Positions 37,155 to 47,057 of a DNA stretch of 64,000 bases are shown here, piece after piece. The notes beneath the pieces are model-generated. The model saw nothing but the letters and a program-made list of their open reading frames with translations, was not told the DNA's origin and searched no databases. The DNA is from a virus. Each line of letters begins with the position of its first letter. Position 1 is the stretch's first letter. The stretch spans positions 42,052 to 106,051 of the IMG/VR virus record IMGVR_UViG_3300026382_000010; one strand, 5' to 3'. Position numbers and translations under genes: made by a program.

Positions 37155-38624
37155 ATGGGAGTTCCTGATTATATTACTGAAATTCAAAGTTGGCAACAAT
37201 ATAGTAGAGCGCAATTTTTAAAAGTTTATCTTGATGATTATTATGTACGAAATATTGCTACTCTGATTATGCCATACAAGTATTTAACAATTTTCGATTG
37301 TACTCCGAAACTTATTGCAAATAATAAAATCGAATTTAGCCCTGGTTATTTATACTTTGATGGGGCATTTATCAAAGTAAATGATTCATTTACTGTTCAA
37401 TATTATACACGTGATGAACTTCGTCAAAAAACTGTTAATTTCTTCTATATCTATACGAATGCTAGATTTTGGTTACGTATTTTAATTAATAGTCGCCAAA
37501 TTCCAGAAAAACAATATGTCAAGCTTGATTCAATTGTAATTCGAAATGATTTAGTTCCTTTTGTTTACAAGTGGGATCAATTAAAGTCTATGATTAAAGT
37601 TCTAAAAGGCGATGAATTTGTAGAGTTTAAAGATGATGGACTATATGTATACTCTGGAAATGAAAATGTAATTTTGGAAATTAAATTTGATATCCTAAAG
37701 GCTCCACAATGGTTTTTTGGAATTACAGAACTTGGACTCAAATATTCTTCAATCTTTCCTGCGCCATTTATTGGACTTTCCTATTCATACAACTACTTTC
37801 AATGGATTCGATATTTGAATCCAGGATTTGAAATAAAGCTTTCGACAAATTTTGATGACGGTTCATTATATTCATACTACAAGCCTTATCTTAATCTAAA
37901 TCTGCTTGAATGCTTTTACAATGGTCCTCTGGATACTATGCAATCTATCGTTGCATATCGTAAACCAATGTTTGACTACATGACAAATATTTACAAAATA
38001 TATGCTCGTCCATATACAATCCTAGATATCTATAGAGACTTACAAGAAGACACTTTTGATAAAATGATTTTGGCTACATTAATATGGTATCCAAATATCA
38101 AATGGCGAATTTATTATTATCAACCACATCTGCCCAGATTTCTTATGCACATTCTATATCCACCTGGTAACATGCTTGATGAAGAAGTATATAAAGTCTT
38201 CAAGAAATCTATTACGAAACGTATTGTTACAAACGTTGGTACGCTATCACTTTTAAATTACGATATGGATTATCTGAAGGCTTACTTTGAAGATGAACCA
38301 AAAATTTTAAAACCTGGAATGATTATTACAAAAACTCTAACTATTGATAAATGTAGGGAAGTAGCAATAGTTCCAGTATGTTCATTTAAATACATTTTGA
38401 TTGTTGGTAATCAGTATAATCATGACATCATTTTCTTCCGTAATGTTGAAGTACCTACTCAGGTAAACATTACGTTAATTCCTCTTGAAAGTGGGCATTT
38501 TTATGGATTCTCAGTAATTTATAATCGCGATAGAATTATTCCAATTGAAGCAGTCCATATGAATTACACTGCACCTTTTGGTTCCACAAATAATCCGAAA
38601 ATCCATGGAGTCGATATTAAATGA
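37155..38624 (+). CDS. Unknown appendage/fibre-region protein, 489 residues
   Basis: The start at ATG 37155 follows AAAAGGAG; an in-frame ATG at 37077 lies over the start of the opposite gene and is unlikely. The N-terminus has LIANNKIEFSPGYLYFDGAFIKVND, a beta layout met in phage appendage proteins that begin with a G-x-L-x-F-x-G strand. The rest is mixed, with a beta C-terminus. The next gene starts within its stop (ATGA). It opens the long fibre block 37-56 kb. Confidence 0.72.
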   Translation: MGVPDYITEIQSWQQYSRAQFLKVYLDDYYVRNIATLIMPYKYLTIFDCTPKLIANNKIEFSPGYLYFDGAFIKVNDSFTVQYYTRDELRQKTVNFFYIYTNARFWLRILINSRQIPEKQYVKLDSIVIRNDLVPFVYKWDQLKSMIKVLKGDEFVEFKDDGLYVYSGNENVILEIKFDILKAPQWFFGITELGLKYSSIFPAPFIGLSYSYNYFQWIRYLNPGFEIKLSTNFDDGSLYSYYKPYLNLNLLECFYNGPLDTMQSIVAYRKPMFDYMTNIYKIYARPYTILDIYRDLQEDTFDKMILATLIWYPNIKWRIYYYQPHLPRFLMHILYPPGNMLDEEVYKVFKKSITKRIVTNVGTLSLLNYDMDYLKAYFEDEPKILKPGMIITKTLTIDKCREVAIVPVCSFKYILIVGNQYNHDIIFFRNVEVPTQVNITLIPLESGHFYGFSVIYNRDRIIPIEAVHMNYTAPFGSTNNPKIHGVDIK

Positions 38625-41032
38625 TATATGCTAGCAAGAGTTTAAAACTTGGTTTTAGAGTTTTATACAGAATAAAAGATTACCCAGTTGATTTCGGATT
38701 CTTCTTATCCGCATTAATGGATCCTTATCATAAATCTTGTCTTGCGGGACTAGGTTTAGATATTACTTCAAAAGGCTATCTTAGAGTTGATAATGGTACG
38801 TTTGCATACAATGGTTATGTTGTTGAATTCTTTGATCCTATTTACTTTGATTTAACAAGTCTATATGACTCAAATACTCCTCTTGAGTTTGCATTAAATG
38901 ATTATAAACCAGCATTATCAGTTAGATTTAATTTACCAGAAAACGAATTTGCATCAATAAAATACTTAAGAACCAAAGTAATTTTAAGTCCAAGCAATGA
39001 AGAAAAAGAAATTACATTAGACTTCAGAGATATTGATAATCTTGTATCGCTATATAATACTCGTAACTGGGTTAAACTTGATCGAGAAAAAGACGTTGTA
39101 AAACTTATAACTACACAGCATCTTAATGTAATTGAGGATCCAACTTTTACTTACGATAGTAACACAAATACATTTTACTTTACTGATGAAAACCAGGTGG
39201 ATCGATTTGTAATTTCACTTGATACTAATTCAAATCAATTGTATGCAGGTGTAGTTTCAGTTTCGGATACAAAATTTACTTTATCTGGTAAACCTGAAAC
39301 ATATAAGGCATATATATCATTGGCTGATAATCTAGTAACTGATAATCTTTATGGACTAAGGTTAATTGATAATCGACATCGAAATTATCATACAGCAGTC
39401 TTTACAATTGCCGATGACTTCTATCAAATCAAGGACATAAAAGAAATTTATATAGAGGCAGATACGAGAACTTTACCTGCAGATAATCTAGGATTTTCGC
39501 TTTCACTTGATGGTGGTAAACATTGGATTGTTATTAACAATGTAGGTGCTCCAAATTACATTGGATATTGTGAAGATAATCCAGTTTTCGAAAAACCATA
39601 TTCATTACAATTTATTAACGAGGAGTTACTTCCAAATCTTAAAGACTTTTTAATTTCCTGGTATATGTCGATTACTCCTAGAAAGTATGCAGTTACAATT
39701 CAATATGATTACGAAGCAAAAGAAATTCGGTTTTACTTGAAAGACAAGGAATCCTTAACGCATGAAGATTTAATCTTAGGTTGTATATTACAGGAGCAAG
39801 GGCGTTATAAGATAACTTACCATGATTGGGAAATGCCCCGAATGATCCCTTACGCCGAGTGGAAAGATGACAATGTATATACACTTCTTGAAACGTATGG
39901 TATTGATCCATTTAGTCAGCTAATTTACTACAATAATATTGTATCAGTAAATAATGCACTCGCAAATACTTTGAATTTTGATTACGATGTATGCAAAGTT
40001 ATTCTTCCAAAGAATACGCAAGATTACATTTTGGAAAATGGTTTTCTATATGGACCATTTATCTGGCTCAGATACAATGGAAAGATGAAATTTACAATTG
40101 ATCCACCACCAAATGCAAAATCTGTTATAGTTGATGTAGGCGCAGTGAATGGAGAATTCGATGTATATTTAAATGGACAAAGTATTCCCTTAAAATACGA
40201 AGTTCCTTTAAGAACGCGAAACATTCCTATTGAATTTGAAATCAAACCAAGAGTACCACAGGAGAACGTAGATACTGAGTTTCCATATCTTTTGACAAGT
40301 GTAAATGTGTATTTTAATACAGATCAAATCAATCTTAGAATTAATAACATTAATCACTACAAACGTCCGGTAATTGAATTCTTTGATATTGAACCTAAAC
40401 ATGTAGTTGTTTTCGATGACGATTTAGCTGAATTTCAACTTCCCGAATTTCCATTTAAGATTTCATATAGAGTATCAAATCCAAATGGACTTCCTGTAAG
40501 AGTATCATTATTTGCAGAAGATAATCTACTTTTATACACATCTGACGACCTTGAAGAATATAACGTTGGAGTTGTACTTCCAACAGCAAATCTGCAGTAT
40601 TTTGATTCAAATACTAAAACAATTCCACTTACTTTTGAAGCATGTGACAATAGCGCATGTACACGCTATAGCATAGGCTTAGAAGTTATACATCCAAAGG
40701 ATTCACCAATAGGCTATGGAAAAATTCTAGGATTTGATTACTGTTGGATTTACGATACGTTGGTTAAGTTTAATATCTCAGGTTATACTCCAATTCCAGT
40801 TGATTGGTTTGATATGCGTGTTAAAATAGTATTTGATACAAGTAAAGATGAAAATGATCCTGATAACTACACTGAATTTTCTTTAAAGGAAAATGCTTTC
40901 GAGTTCAAAGATATAGGGTACGCATATCCAAAAGCAGGAACGACTTATACTGCTAAAGCCGAATTACGAATTTATAGCGGTAAAAGATATAAGGTAATCG
41001 ATACACGATACTTACCAGTCGAAATTCCATAA
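38621..41032 (+). CDS. Beta-rich appendage protein, 803 residues
   Basis: Nearly all beta in character, with several Ig-like or jelly-roll-like stretches (for example IIVDVGAVNGEFDVYLNGQSIPL-type strands near residue 500). Three DSN turns are present (YDSNTP, YDSNTN, FDSNTK). Residues 55-75 (GYLRVDNGTFAYNGYVVEFFDP) resemble the same place in the preceding protein, so the two may be related modules. The ATGA overlap implies coupled translation. It is probably a tail fibre or baseplate appendage. No receptor-binding domain is recognised. Confidence 0.75.
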   Translation: MIYASKSLKLGFRVLYRIKDYPVDFGFFLSALMDPYHKSCLAGLGLDITSKGYLRVDNGTFAYNGYVVEFFDPIYFDLTSLYDSNTPLEFALNDYKPALSVRFNLPENEFASIKYLRTKVILSPSNEEKEITLDFRDIDNLVSLYNTRNWVKLDREKDVVKLITTQHLNVIEDPTFTYDSNTNTFYFTDENQVDRFVISLDTNSNQLYAGVVSVSDTKFTLSGKPETYKAYISLADNLVTDNLYGLRLIDNRHRNYHTAVFTIADDFYQIKDIKEIYIEADTRTLPADNLGFSLSLDGGKHWIVINNVGAPNYIGYCEDNPVFEKPYSLQFINEELLPNLKDFLISWYMSITPRKYAVTIQYDYEAKEIRFYLKDKESLTHEDLILGCILQEQGRYKITYHDWEMPRMIPYAEWKDDNVYTLLETYGIDPFSQLIYYNNIVSVNNALANTLNFDYDVCKVILPKNTQDYILENGFLYGPFIWLRYNGKMKFTIDPPPNAKSVIVDVGAVNGEFDVYLNGQSIPLKYEVPLRTRNIPIEFEIKPRVPQENVDTEFPYLLTSVNVYFNTDQINLRINNINHYKRPVIEFFDIEPKHVVVFDDDLAEFQLPEFPFKISYRVSNPNGLPVRVSLFAEDNLLLYTSDDLEEYNVGVVLPTANLQYFDSNTKTIPLTFEACDNSACTRYSIGLEVIHPKDSPIGYGKILGFDYCWIYDTLVKFNISGYTPIPVDWFDMRVKIVFDTSKDENDPDNYTEFSLKENAFEFKDIGYAYPKAGTTYTAKAELRIYSGKRYKVIDTRYLPVEIP

Positions 41033-41054
41033 TTCTTTTTGAGGTTGTATAAAA

Positions 41055-41348
41055 ATGGTTACTATTGCAAATTTAATGGAGAACTTATTTCCAAAGCGTA
41101 TGCAAAACCTTGTAATTTATGCCAAAACTGAACCTCAAATTCTTACAGAAAATCCGCGAAAGTCATACGTAATAAGAAATATGAATGAAAATAAGATTGC
41201 ATTTCTTGGTGGCCCAAATGTAACACCTGAAACTGGATTTCCTCTTCTACCCGGTGAAGTACTTTATTTAAATACTGCAGCTGATATTTATGCAGTTGCC
41301 GAAGATGAAACAGAAGCAGTTGAACTTCGTGTAATTGTACTATACTAG
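41055..41348 (+). CDS. Small beta-sandwich virion-type protein, 97 residues
   Basis: The sequence has the plan of small phage structural proteins: a strand with RKSYVIRNMNENKIAFLGGPNVTPETGFPLLPGEVLYL, then ADIYAVAEDETEAVELRVIVLY. That order (N-x-x-x-x-i-a-f-l-G, G-x-L-x-P-G-E, iYA-v-A) is often seen in decoration and fibre-base proteins. It starts after GAGGT. It is probably a small component of an appendage encoded by its neighbours. Confidence 0.65.
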   Translation: MVTIANLMENLFPKRMQNLVIYAKTEPQILTENPRKSYVIRNMNENKIAFLGGPNVTPETGFPLLPGEVLYLNTAADIYAVAEDETEAVELRVIVLY

Positions 41349-41369
41349 AAACGTAAGGAGGTAGCATGC

Positions 41370-41696
41370 ATGGAAGTTGAAGCGCCAAATATAGTATTAG
41401 AAATCAAAATTAATGGAAACGATGTTGAAATACTAACAAATGTTGATCGCTATACATTAATTGGTATACTCGAAGCATTAAAGCATCAGCTTATAAACGA
41501 AACAGATGCAGCTTACGAAAAAGCAACTTCTGATAAATCCGAAACTAAAAACGCATCCAAAGAAAATAAACCTAATGTAAAACAGGCAATTGAAGGTAAG
41601 CCAATTTATGGCGATCCAAATTTATTTAAAGTAGAGAAAGAGATTTCAGGTCAAATCTGCGATGTTATGAAAAAAATTGAATCCATAATAAAATAA
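41370..41696 (+). CDS. Unknown 108-residue protein
   Basis: Starts after AAGGAGGT. A compact N-terminal beta-beta-alpha unit (NIVLEIKINGNDVEILTNVDRYTLIGILEALKHQL) is followed by a charged linker and a short C-terminal helix. No family recognised. It stands just before the strongly expressed 368-residue gene and might be its chaperone, which is only a guess from order and size. Confidence 0.68.
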   Translation: MEVEAPNIVLEIKINGNDVEILTNVDRYTLIGILEALKHQLINETDAAYEKATSDKSETKNASKENKPNVKQAIEGKPIYGDPNLFKVEKEISGQICDVMKKIESIIK

Positions 41697-41735
41697 AAAT
41701 GCCTTTGGTAAAATTTAAAGGAGGATTCGCAGGAA

Positions 41736-42842
41736 ATGAATTTAATTGCATATGGTGGAACATTTGTTTCTGCTAGAGATTTGTATGATAAAATTGTAGC
41801 CGCAATTGCAAATGTATTTTCAAAAGAGTGGGATATTACTATAATTGATGATTCACATGCAGTTTTACATTCTCGAGGCGAAGGTGGCCTCGATGATATG
41901 TACTACATGATTGAGTATAACGGTGGTGAAGATTCTGTTTATATGAAAGGAATGCAATTTTATGATTTCACAAACAATACTCCTTCAACATATGGGTTAA
42001 CAAACTTACCTTTCTATGGAATCAAGAAGTTTGACTTATCCGTTTTTCCAGGATACTTCTGGATATACGGGAATGCAGACTATCTTCATATTTTCTACAG
42101 AGGTACAGGATCTTCAGCGGTTCCAGAGTATTTAATTCCAAAACTTATTACCATTGGTAAATTCATTCCATCTTATTCACCAGCGGTAACTTGGGTAAAT
42201 CAAGATGAAATTTTACCTGGAGTTAACGTAACTGTTAAAGTTAATAACGTAGCAATCTTTGAAGTAAACAGATATGTAACAATATCTGGTTTCAATACCT
42301 GGGAAAAGAGTTTAGTTGTAGCTATAGATGAAACAGCTTCTACTATTACTCTTGCATCTGTTGTAGAGCATCACCAAACCCTTTACGATGAAAATGGAAA
42401 CATTGCAAATCCAATTATAATTGGAGAAATGGCTAAACCTTATTTCATTTTCCAAGACTCCTACTACAAACAAGGAGCAATTATTTGGGCATCTGCAATG
42501 GTTTTCCCTAGAATCTCAGGTAGAGCTTTAGGACTTAATGCTAAAGACTATGGTACAAATCAGGGTTCAGGCGTTAGAGTAGATGTATTCAAAGCAGTGA
42601 GAACTCTTGCTGATGCATCCGCTTTAGATATGCTTAACTACGATAGATATCTCTTTGAATATTACCTCTATAAACTAGATGGAGATAACAGAGGATTCTA
42701 CGGAAAATTACCATATCTATATGCAGTAGGAGCAAATGATATCAACTCTGAAACTACAATGATTTGTGATAATACATATCTTTATAGATGCTTCTATGTT
42801 TATGGACTTGGAATGAGTGCAGTTAGAGAATCTAACGCGTAA
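41736..42842 (+). CDS. Probable abundant virion protein, 368 residues, family unknown
   Basis: The gene has three marks of a major virion component: a strong AAAGGAGG site, AGA-dominated Arg codons like the sheath and tube genes, and its own perfect-palindrome terminator. The N-terminus forms an alpha/beta unit (ARDLYDKIVAAIANVF, DITIIDDSHAVLHSRGEGG, DDMYYMIEY) of the kind found in tail proteins that wrap around the tube or fibre. The middle has a beta domain (ILPGVNVTVKVNNVAIFEV). The C-terminus is Gly/Asp/Tyr-rich. It could be a main fibre, collar or decoration protein. I recognise no named family. Confidence 0.78.
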   Translation: MNLIAYGGTFVSARDLYDKIVAAIANVFSKEWDITIIDDSHAVLHSRGEGGLDDMYYMIEYNGGEDSVYMKGMQFYDFTNNTPSTYGLTNLPFYGIKKFDLSVFPGYFWIYGNADYLHIFYRGTGSSAVPEYLIPKLITIGKFIPSYSPAVTWVNQDEILPGVNVTVKVNNVAIFEVNRYVTISGFNTWEKSLVVAIDETASTITLASVVEHHQTLYDENGNIANPIIIGEMAKPYFIFQDSYYKQGAIIWASAMVFPRISGRALGLNAKDYGTNQGSGVRVDVFKAVRTLADASALDMLNYDRYLFEYYLYKLDGDNRGFYGKLPYLYAVGANDINSETTMICDNTYLYRCFYVYGLGMSAVRESNA

Positions 42843-42847
42843 TTCAA

Positions 42848-42880
42848 GCCACCCTGGGGATATCCCCAGGGTGGCTTTTT
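42848..42880 (+). terminator. Rho-independent terminator after the 368-residue protein gene
   Basis: A perfect 28-base inverted repeat at 42848-42875 centred on GATATC with a GCCACCCTGGGG arm, followed by a T-run and then GACTCGCAATTT. The stem begins five bases after the gene stop. Confidence 0.9.
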
Positions 42881-42901
42881 GACTCGCAATTTTCCCAAAC
42901 A

Positions 42902-42926
42902 TTAACATAGAAAAACTCTATGTTAA
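42902..42926 (+). promoter_or_regulatory. 10-bp inverted repeat abutting a ribosome binding site
   Basis: TTAACATAGA (42902-42911), a five-base loop AAAAC, and its exact complement TCTATGTTAA (42917-42926). The second arm runs directly into the AAAGGAG site of the gene at 42947. A TTGACT at 42879-42884 with an 18-base gap to TAACAT (42903-42908) would place a promoter -10 inside the first arm. It could be an operator, a 5' hairpin controlling translation or a stabilising leader. Confidence 0.55.
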
Positions 42927-42946
42927 AAGGAGTTATAGTGTAGGCA

Positions 42947-45850
42947 ATGCATGGTGATACAACTTACTTCCAACATGGTTATCCGTATACTCCAGATTTA
43001 CCACGTATTAAAAAATATCATCCTTTACCAAAAGTTGAAAAATATATACGGGGAAAAATTTACCCGTTAACTAGATTTCATGGTATTCCTAATAAGCAGA
43101 TTACTCATTTTTTTAAGCTTAAAGCGCAGCGTTTAGTTCCTATAAATTCCAAAACATATCCTCCGCTCAAGATAGGAAAACTTATTTCACTTTGTAACAG
43201 ACGATACGATCGGCGTTTTACTTTTCCGCATTTATACATGAGTCCTTCGCTTCCTAACTTTCACAGACTCTTTTCAAGGGTGTATAATGGAGTTATCCAA
43301 CCTCGTCTAATTTGTGCATTTGTCGATATGAATCTCTTTAAAAAAGTATTGCAAGAATTATTTGAACTTTCCGTTGAGTATCAATTTGTATGTATTCCCT
43401 ATATTTACATTGATTTAGATCGCCCTTGTTTTAAAAGATGTCTCGAACCTGGACAAAACTCCTACATGATTTTAGATATCTCAGATTTATTTGACTGGAT
43501 TGTTAGAAACTATAAGGCATTAGTAATCTCTAAAATTGAACGTGATCGTTTTGAAGCAGAATCAGAGTTGGAAGCATTTGTTGATATTCGTTGTCGTTCT
43601 GGTTTAACATATGGAGTAAGAGATCACGTTCCAAAGGGAACTGAATTAGTATCTGGCCAATTAACTTTTCAATGCGATAACTGTCAAAGTAATATAATCC
43701 TTGATGGATATTTTCTTGCTCGTTTATGGGACTTTTTAACTCCACTTGATGAAATTGATATTCAACCAACAACACTTGTAAATTATACTAAAGTTTGGTT
43801 TTCCAATGAAATTCCCGAGCATGCAGTTTACGCTCCGCGTCTTAAAGAAAGACTATTTTACAATTCTGATGATAACTTTACACGTTGGTATATTACTAGC
43901 ATTACTGATTCCTGGTATTATTTTAGAGACAGTACATATATTGCATACAATACTAAAAAGAAAACAACTACTCTCCTAGAAATTGGTGAGATTATCGATG
44001 AATTCCACAAAGCAAAATTTAGACATGCCTCTCCATTGGCACCTCGAAGAAAAGAAGATCTCTATGTTGCAAATGCAATATTTACCTTCGATTTTCTCTA
44101 TTTAAAACATTTGGACTACTATCATAGACGCTATCTATTTACACATGATCTTTTTTACCAGCATAGTATTCTCTACATTCATCCAATAATTCTACAAATT
44201 CCAATTGTTTTTAAGACAGGTAAAGAAGTTGAATTTGATATGGAATCTGAGATTTCATTTTATTTTGTAGCTCCGCTAAGTAATGAATTTACTTGTGAAT
44301 ATGGAGTATTTGATGCTGGAACTACAGTTTACACTTCAGAATATGAAGATTTAAAACTTGATAGAAAGGTTTTTGAATATAGTGAAATACCTGATAAACA
44401 TGCTCTATTTCAACAAGTATTTATAACACCAAAAACTCAATACCTACATAAACGCTTTCTATTTTCTTGGGATTTCTGGTACAGTAGAACCGATTATAAA
44501 AATACACGTTATGTATTTTTATGGGATTTTCCTGATATCAAAAATCGTCATGTTACATATTTTATAGACTTACCAGGACCGTCTTATCCTGCATTAGGTT
44601 CAATTATTCCATTTCCTAGTACATCTACAAGATATTACAATACACGCTATGATAGAATTTTCCAATTCAAGAGAATTTATATAGAGCTTTTTGCTGGAAA
44701 ACTTTTGACTTTTGAATTTCCATATATTGAAATTCACAAACGTTTATGTGATTTAAAGTCATACTTTTGGAATATTAATAGAGCATTTACATTTGGAAAA
44801 GCTGATTATAAAAACCTAGATCCGATTAAAAGAGCATGGGAAGGTACATACTGTACTGAATCATTTTGGCAACTTTATCTAGAAATATATGCTCCATTTT
44901 TAGGATTCTGGGGAACTTACAGAATCAATCAAATTGTTGATTACGTAAAACAAAACTATCCACATTGGGGTTGGACTAAGAATCTTCCAAGCGATCCTGA
45001 TAAAGCATATCAAGAAATTGTAAAGCATATCCCATGGGTTAACGATTGTTTACCTAGATATTCTCAAGTTAAAAATCTCTTAATTCCTGGTAAAAAAATG
45101 TATAAGAATGCTCCTTTATTCTTACCTGGAATGCATGATGAATATTATGATGCAACATTTTTCAAAGACGGACGTCCTTTTACATTACATAACTGGAAGC
45201 ATTTAGATTGGGAAGAAATTTATCACATATGGCCTGATATGGGATTATATATTCCAGTGCAACCATTAAGGGGTGGGCTTGGTGGAGGACTTCCGGAATA
45301 TAAAAAAGGAAATTTAAAAGCATTGTGGTATATCAATTGTCCGTATACTCCAAGACATTACATTTATAGAAACTTTTTAATTGCTCCCATCTCACCTAGA
45401 CACTATCTATATCCTATGGGTAAACGTGTTAAAATGTATTGCATCCATCTTAGAAATATCGTAGTCTACTGGGAGCAAAAGGCATGGTTAATCGATAAAT
45501 TTCATATGCCTAATTTAGATGAAATTCATGTAAGACAGCATCCTTATCGTTACACACGTCACACTAGATTCTTTACTGGTACTCGTGATTTTGGAATGTC
45601 TACCGTATTGCAATTTAGAAAATTATCTGCAGATACCCAAGAATTGCGAGTTTCATTACAAAGTAATCGCATATTAAATCCTTGGAAAGATATTGATGAT
45701 ACTAACCTTGAAATGTATAAACTTAAATTAAGCACTGACTATACTTACGATTCAAATGCAAAAGATACATTGAATATAGAATTTGATGAACCTCAAGTTC
45801 AAGACTTATTTTTAGAATATTATAAACCGGAGTTAGATTCCAATGATTAG
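42947..45850 (+). CDS. Unknown fibre-region protein, 967 residues, His/Tyr-rich
   Basis: The N-terminal 100 residues are basic and rich in His, Pro and Tyr. A C-x2-C lies near residue 246 (QCDNCQ). Long stretches repeat a style of Arg/Tyr/Phe/His with YLxK/R-x-x-Y-L-F-T/S-x-D (DYYHRRYLFTHDLFY near 390, TQYLHKRFLFSWDFWY near 505, NTRYVFLWDF near 520), which suggests degenerate internal repeats. The C-terminus is beta-rich with two DSN sites, the last at its very end. It overlaps the next gene by eight bases. Probably an appendage protein; function unknown. Confidence 0.72.
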   Translation: MHGDTTYFQHGYPYTPDLPRIKKYHPLPKVEKYIRGKIYPLTRFHGIPNKQITHFFKLKAQRLVPINSKTYPPLKIGKLISLCNRRYDRRFTFPHLYMSPSLPNFHRLFSRVYNGVIQPRLICAFVDMNLFKKVLQELFELSVEYQFVCIPYIYIDLDRPCFKRCLEPGQNSYMILDISDLFDWIVRNYKALVISKIERDRFEAESELEAFVDIRCRSGLTYGVRDHVPKGTELVSGQLTFQCDNCQSNIILDGYFLARLWDFLTPLDEIDIQPTTLVNYTKVWFSNEIPEHAVYAPRLKERLFYNSDDNFTRWYITSITDSWYYFRDSTYIAYNTKKKTTTLLEIGEIIDEFHKAKFRHASPLAPRRKEDLYVANAIFTFDFLYLKHLDYYHRRYLFTHDLFYQHSILYIHPIILQIPIVFKTGKEVEFDMESEISFYFVAPLSNEFTCEYGVFDAGTTVYTSEYEDLKLDRKVFEYSEIPDKHALFQQVFITPKTQYLHKRFLFSWDFWYSRTDYKNTRYVFLWDFPDIKNRHVTYFIDLPGPSYPALGSIIPFPSTSTRYYNTRYDRIFQFKRIYIELFAGKLLTFEFPYIEIHKRLCDLKSYFWNINRAFTFGKADYKNLDPIKRAWEGTYCTESFWQLYLEIYAPFLGFWGTYRINQIVDYVKQNYPHWGWTKNLPSDPDKAYQEIVKHIPWVNDCLPRYSQVKNLLIPGKKMYKNAPLFLPGMHDEYYDATFFKDGRPFTLHNWKHLDWEEIYHIWPDMGLYIPVQPLRGGLGGGLPEYKKGNLKALWYINCPYTPRHYIYRNFLIAPISPRHYLYPMGKRVKMYCIHLRNIVVYWEQKAWLIDKFHMPNLDEIHVRQHPYRYTRHTRFFTGTRDFGMSTVLQFRKLSADTQELRVSLQSNRILNPWKDIDDTNLEMYKLKLSTDYTYDSNAKDTLNIEFDEPQVQDLFLEYYKPELDSND

Positions 45851-47057
45851 AGCATACTTTACTCAGTATGGGTTAGAAGCAGTTAATCGCTCACTAACTG
45901 ATGATGACTATCGAATCAAATTTGCAAAAATAAAGTTAAATGCTACTGCGCATATCACTGATCCGATTATGGAAATTGATTTTAAAGCAACTGATATTCC
46001 TGCTCCATCTGTTGAAGGATATGTAAATAAGATTTACTATGACAAGGATAATCATGGACTTGTCATTCAAGCAGTAGTACCTAGAGGACAACCTGAGGTT
46101 TACGTAAATGGATTTGGAATTTATGATGATGAAGATAATTTGCTAATTATAGGAGCATTTCCTTATGTATGGCGTTACCATACATTCTCAAATTTAAACG
46201 TATTTGTATTTGTCCCACTCTTTTCCAATATGGAAATTCCTGTTGATAAAATCTTTATCAATCCCCCAGAAAATTACGTTGTATTGCAGACGCATATCTT
46301 TTCAGACTATGCATATAAATGGATTGTGAGACATGCGCTCCTACGTTCCGACATTGTCTATAAAGTATTTAATGAAAACGATGAAGAAATTATTCCATGG
46401 CGTGCAAAATTAAATCCTGGTTATTTAGAGCTTGAATTTGAGCAGCCTACTAAAGGAAAAGTTGTTGTTATAGGATATGGAACTGCATGTACTGAAATTC
46501 CAAGTAATGATGAAACTGAAAATCCGCCAGATCTATTGTATACTCAACGTATTCCTGAGTATCCTTACGAATTCCTAATAAAAGATCAACTTCTTACAGA
46601 AACTCGCCTGACTTATACTTTAACTTCAGGAAACAAAACTTATTTCCTCGAGCTACTTAAAAATCTAAACAACGTCGTTACATTTGATAAAATCGAATAT
46701 TTAAATCTAGCGCGTACTTTAATTTTTGCACCTACGGATAATACAGAGGCATATTGTATTTTCAGATTTGAAAAACCAATTACTGGTATTAAAAACGTAA
46801 AGTTTATTTCAAAGGTTTCAACTGAAGAAAACTTGGTTTATAAAAGTGGAATTGATTTCAAAGCATATCTTACAGATTCCAATTATGAACCTATAACTGA
46901 TCCAATTTCATTGAATGCAATTCAGACGGTAGACTCGAATGTAGCATATTATGGTTGCAAAATTGCAACAAGTACCAATTGGGTACGTTGCTATGGATTT
47001 TCACTTATAATGTCTGACGATACAATTTACGATGAGATTCCAAATGAGGTTTACTAA
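45843..47057 (+). CDS. Tail fibre with collar-type N-terminal domain
   Basis: 404 residues. The N-terminal 150 residues follow the tail-collar fibre plan: YFTQYGLEAVNRS, IKFAKIKLNATAHI, VEGYVNKIYYDKDNHGLVIQAVVP, then YVNGFGIYDDEDNLLIIGAFPYVW and a closing strand VFVFVPLFSNMEIP. Such domains attach fibres to the baseplate or collar. The remaining part is beta-rich, with two DSN turns (TDSNYE, VDSNVA). It starts inside the end of the preceding gene and ends sharing an A with the next start (TAATG). Confidence 0.72.
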   Translation: MIRAYFTQYGLEAVNRSLTDDDYRIKFAKIKLNATAHITDPIMEIDFKATDIPAPSVEGYVNKIYYDKDNHGLVIQAVVPRGQPEVYVNGFGIYDDEDNLLIIGAFPYVWRYHTFSNLNVFVFVPLFSNMEIPVDKIFINPPENYVVLQTHIFSDYAYKWIVRHALLRSDIVYKVFNENDEEIIPWRAKLNPGYLELEFEQPTKGKVVVIGYGTACTEIPSNDETENPPDLLYTQRIPEYPYEFLIKDQLLTETRLTYTLTSGNKTYFLELLKNLNNVVTFDKIEYLNLARTLIFAPTDNTEAYCIFRFEKPITGIKNVKFISKVSTEENLVYKSGIDFKAYLTDSNYEPITDPISLNAIQTVDSNVAYYGCKIATSTNWVRCYGFSLIMSDDTIYDEIPNEVY

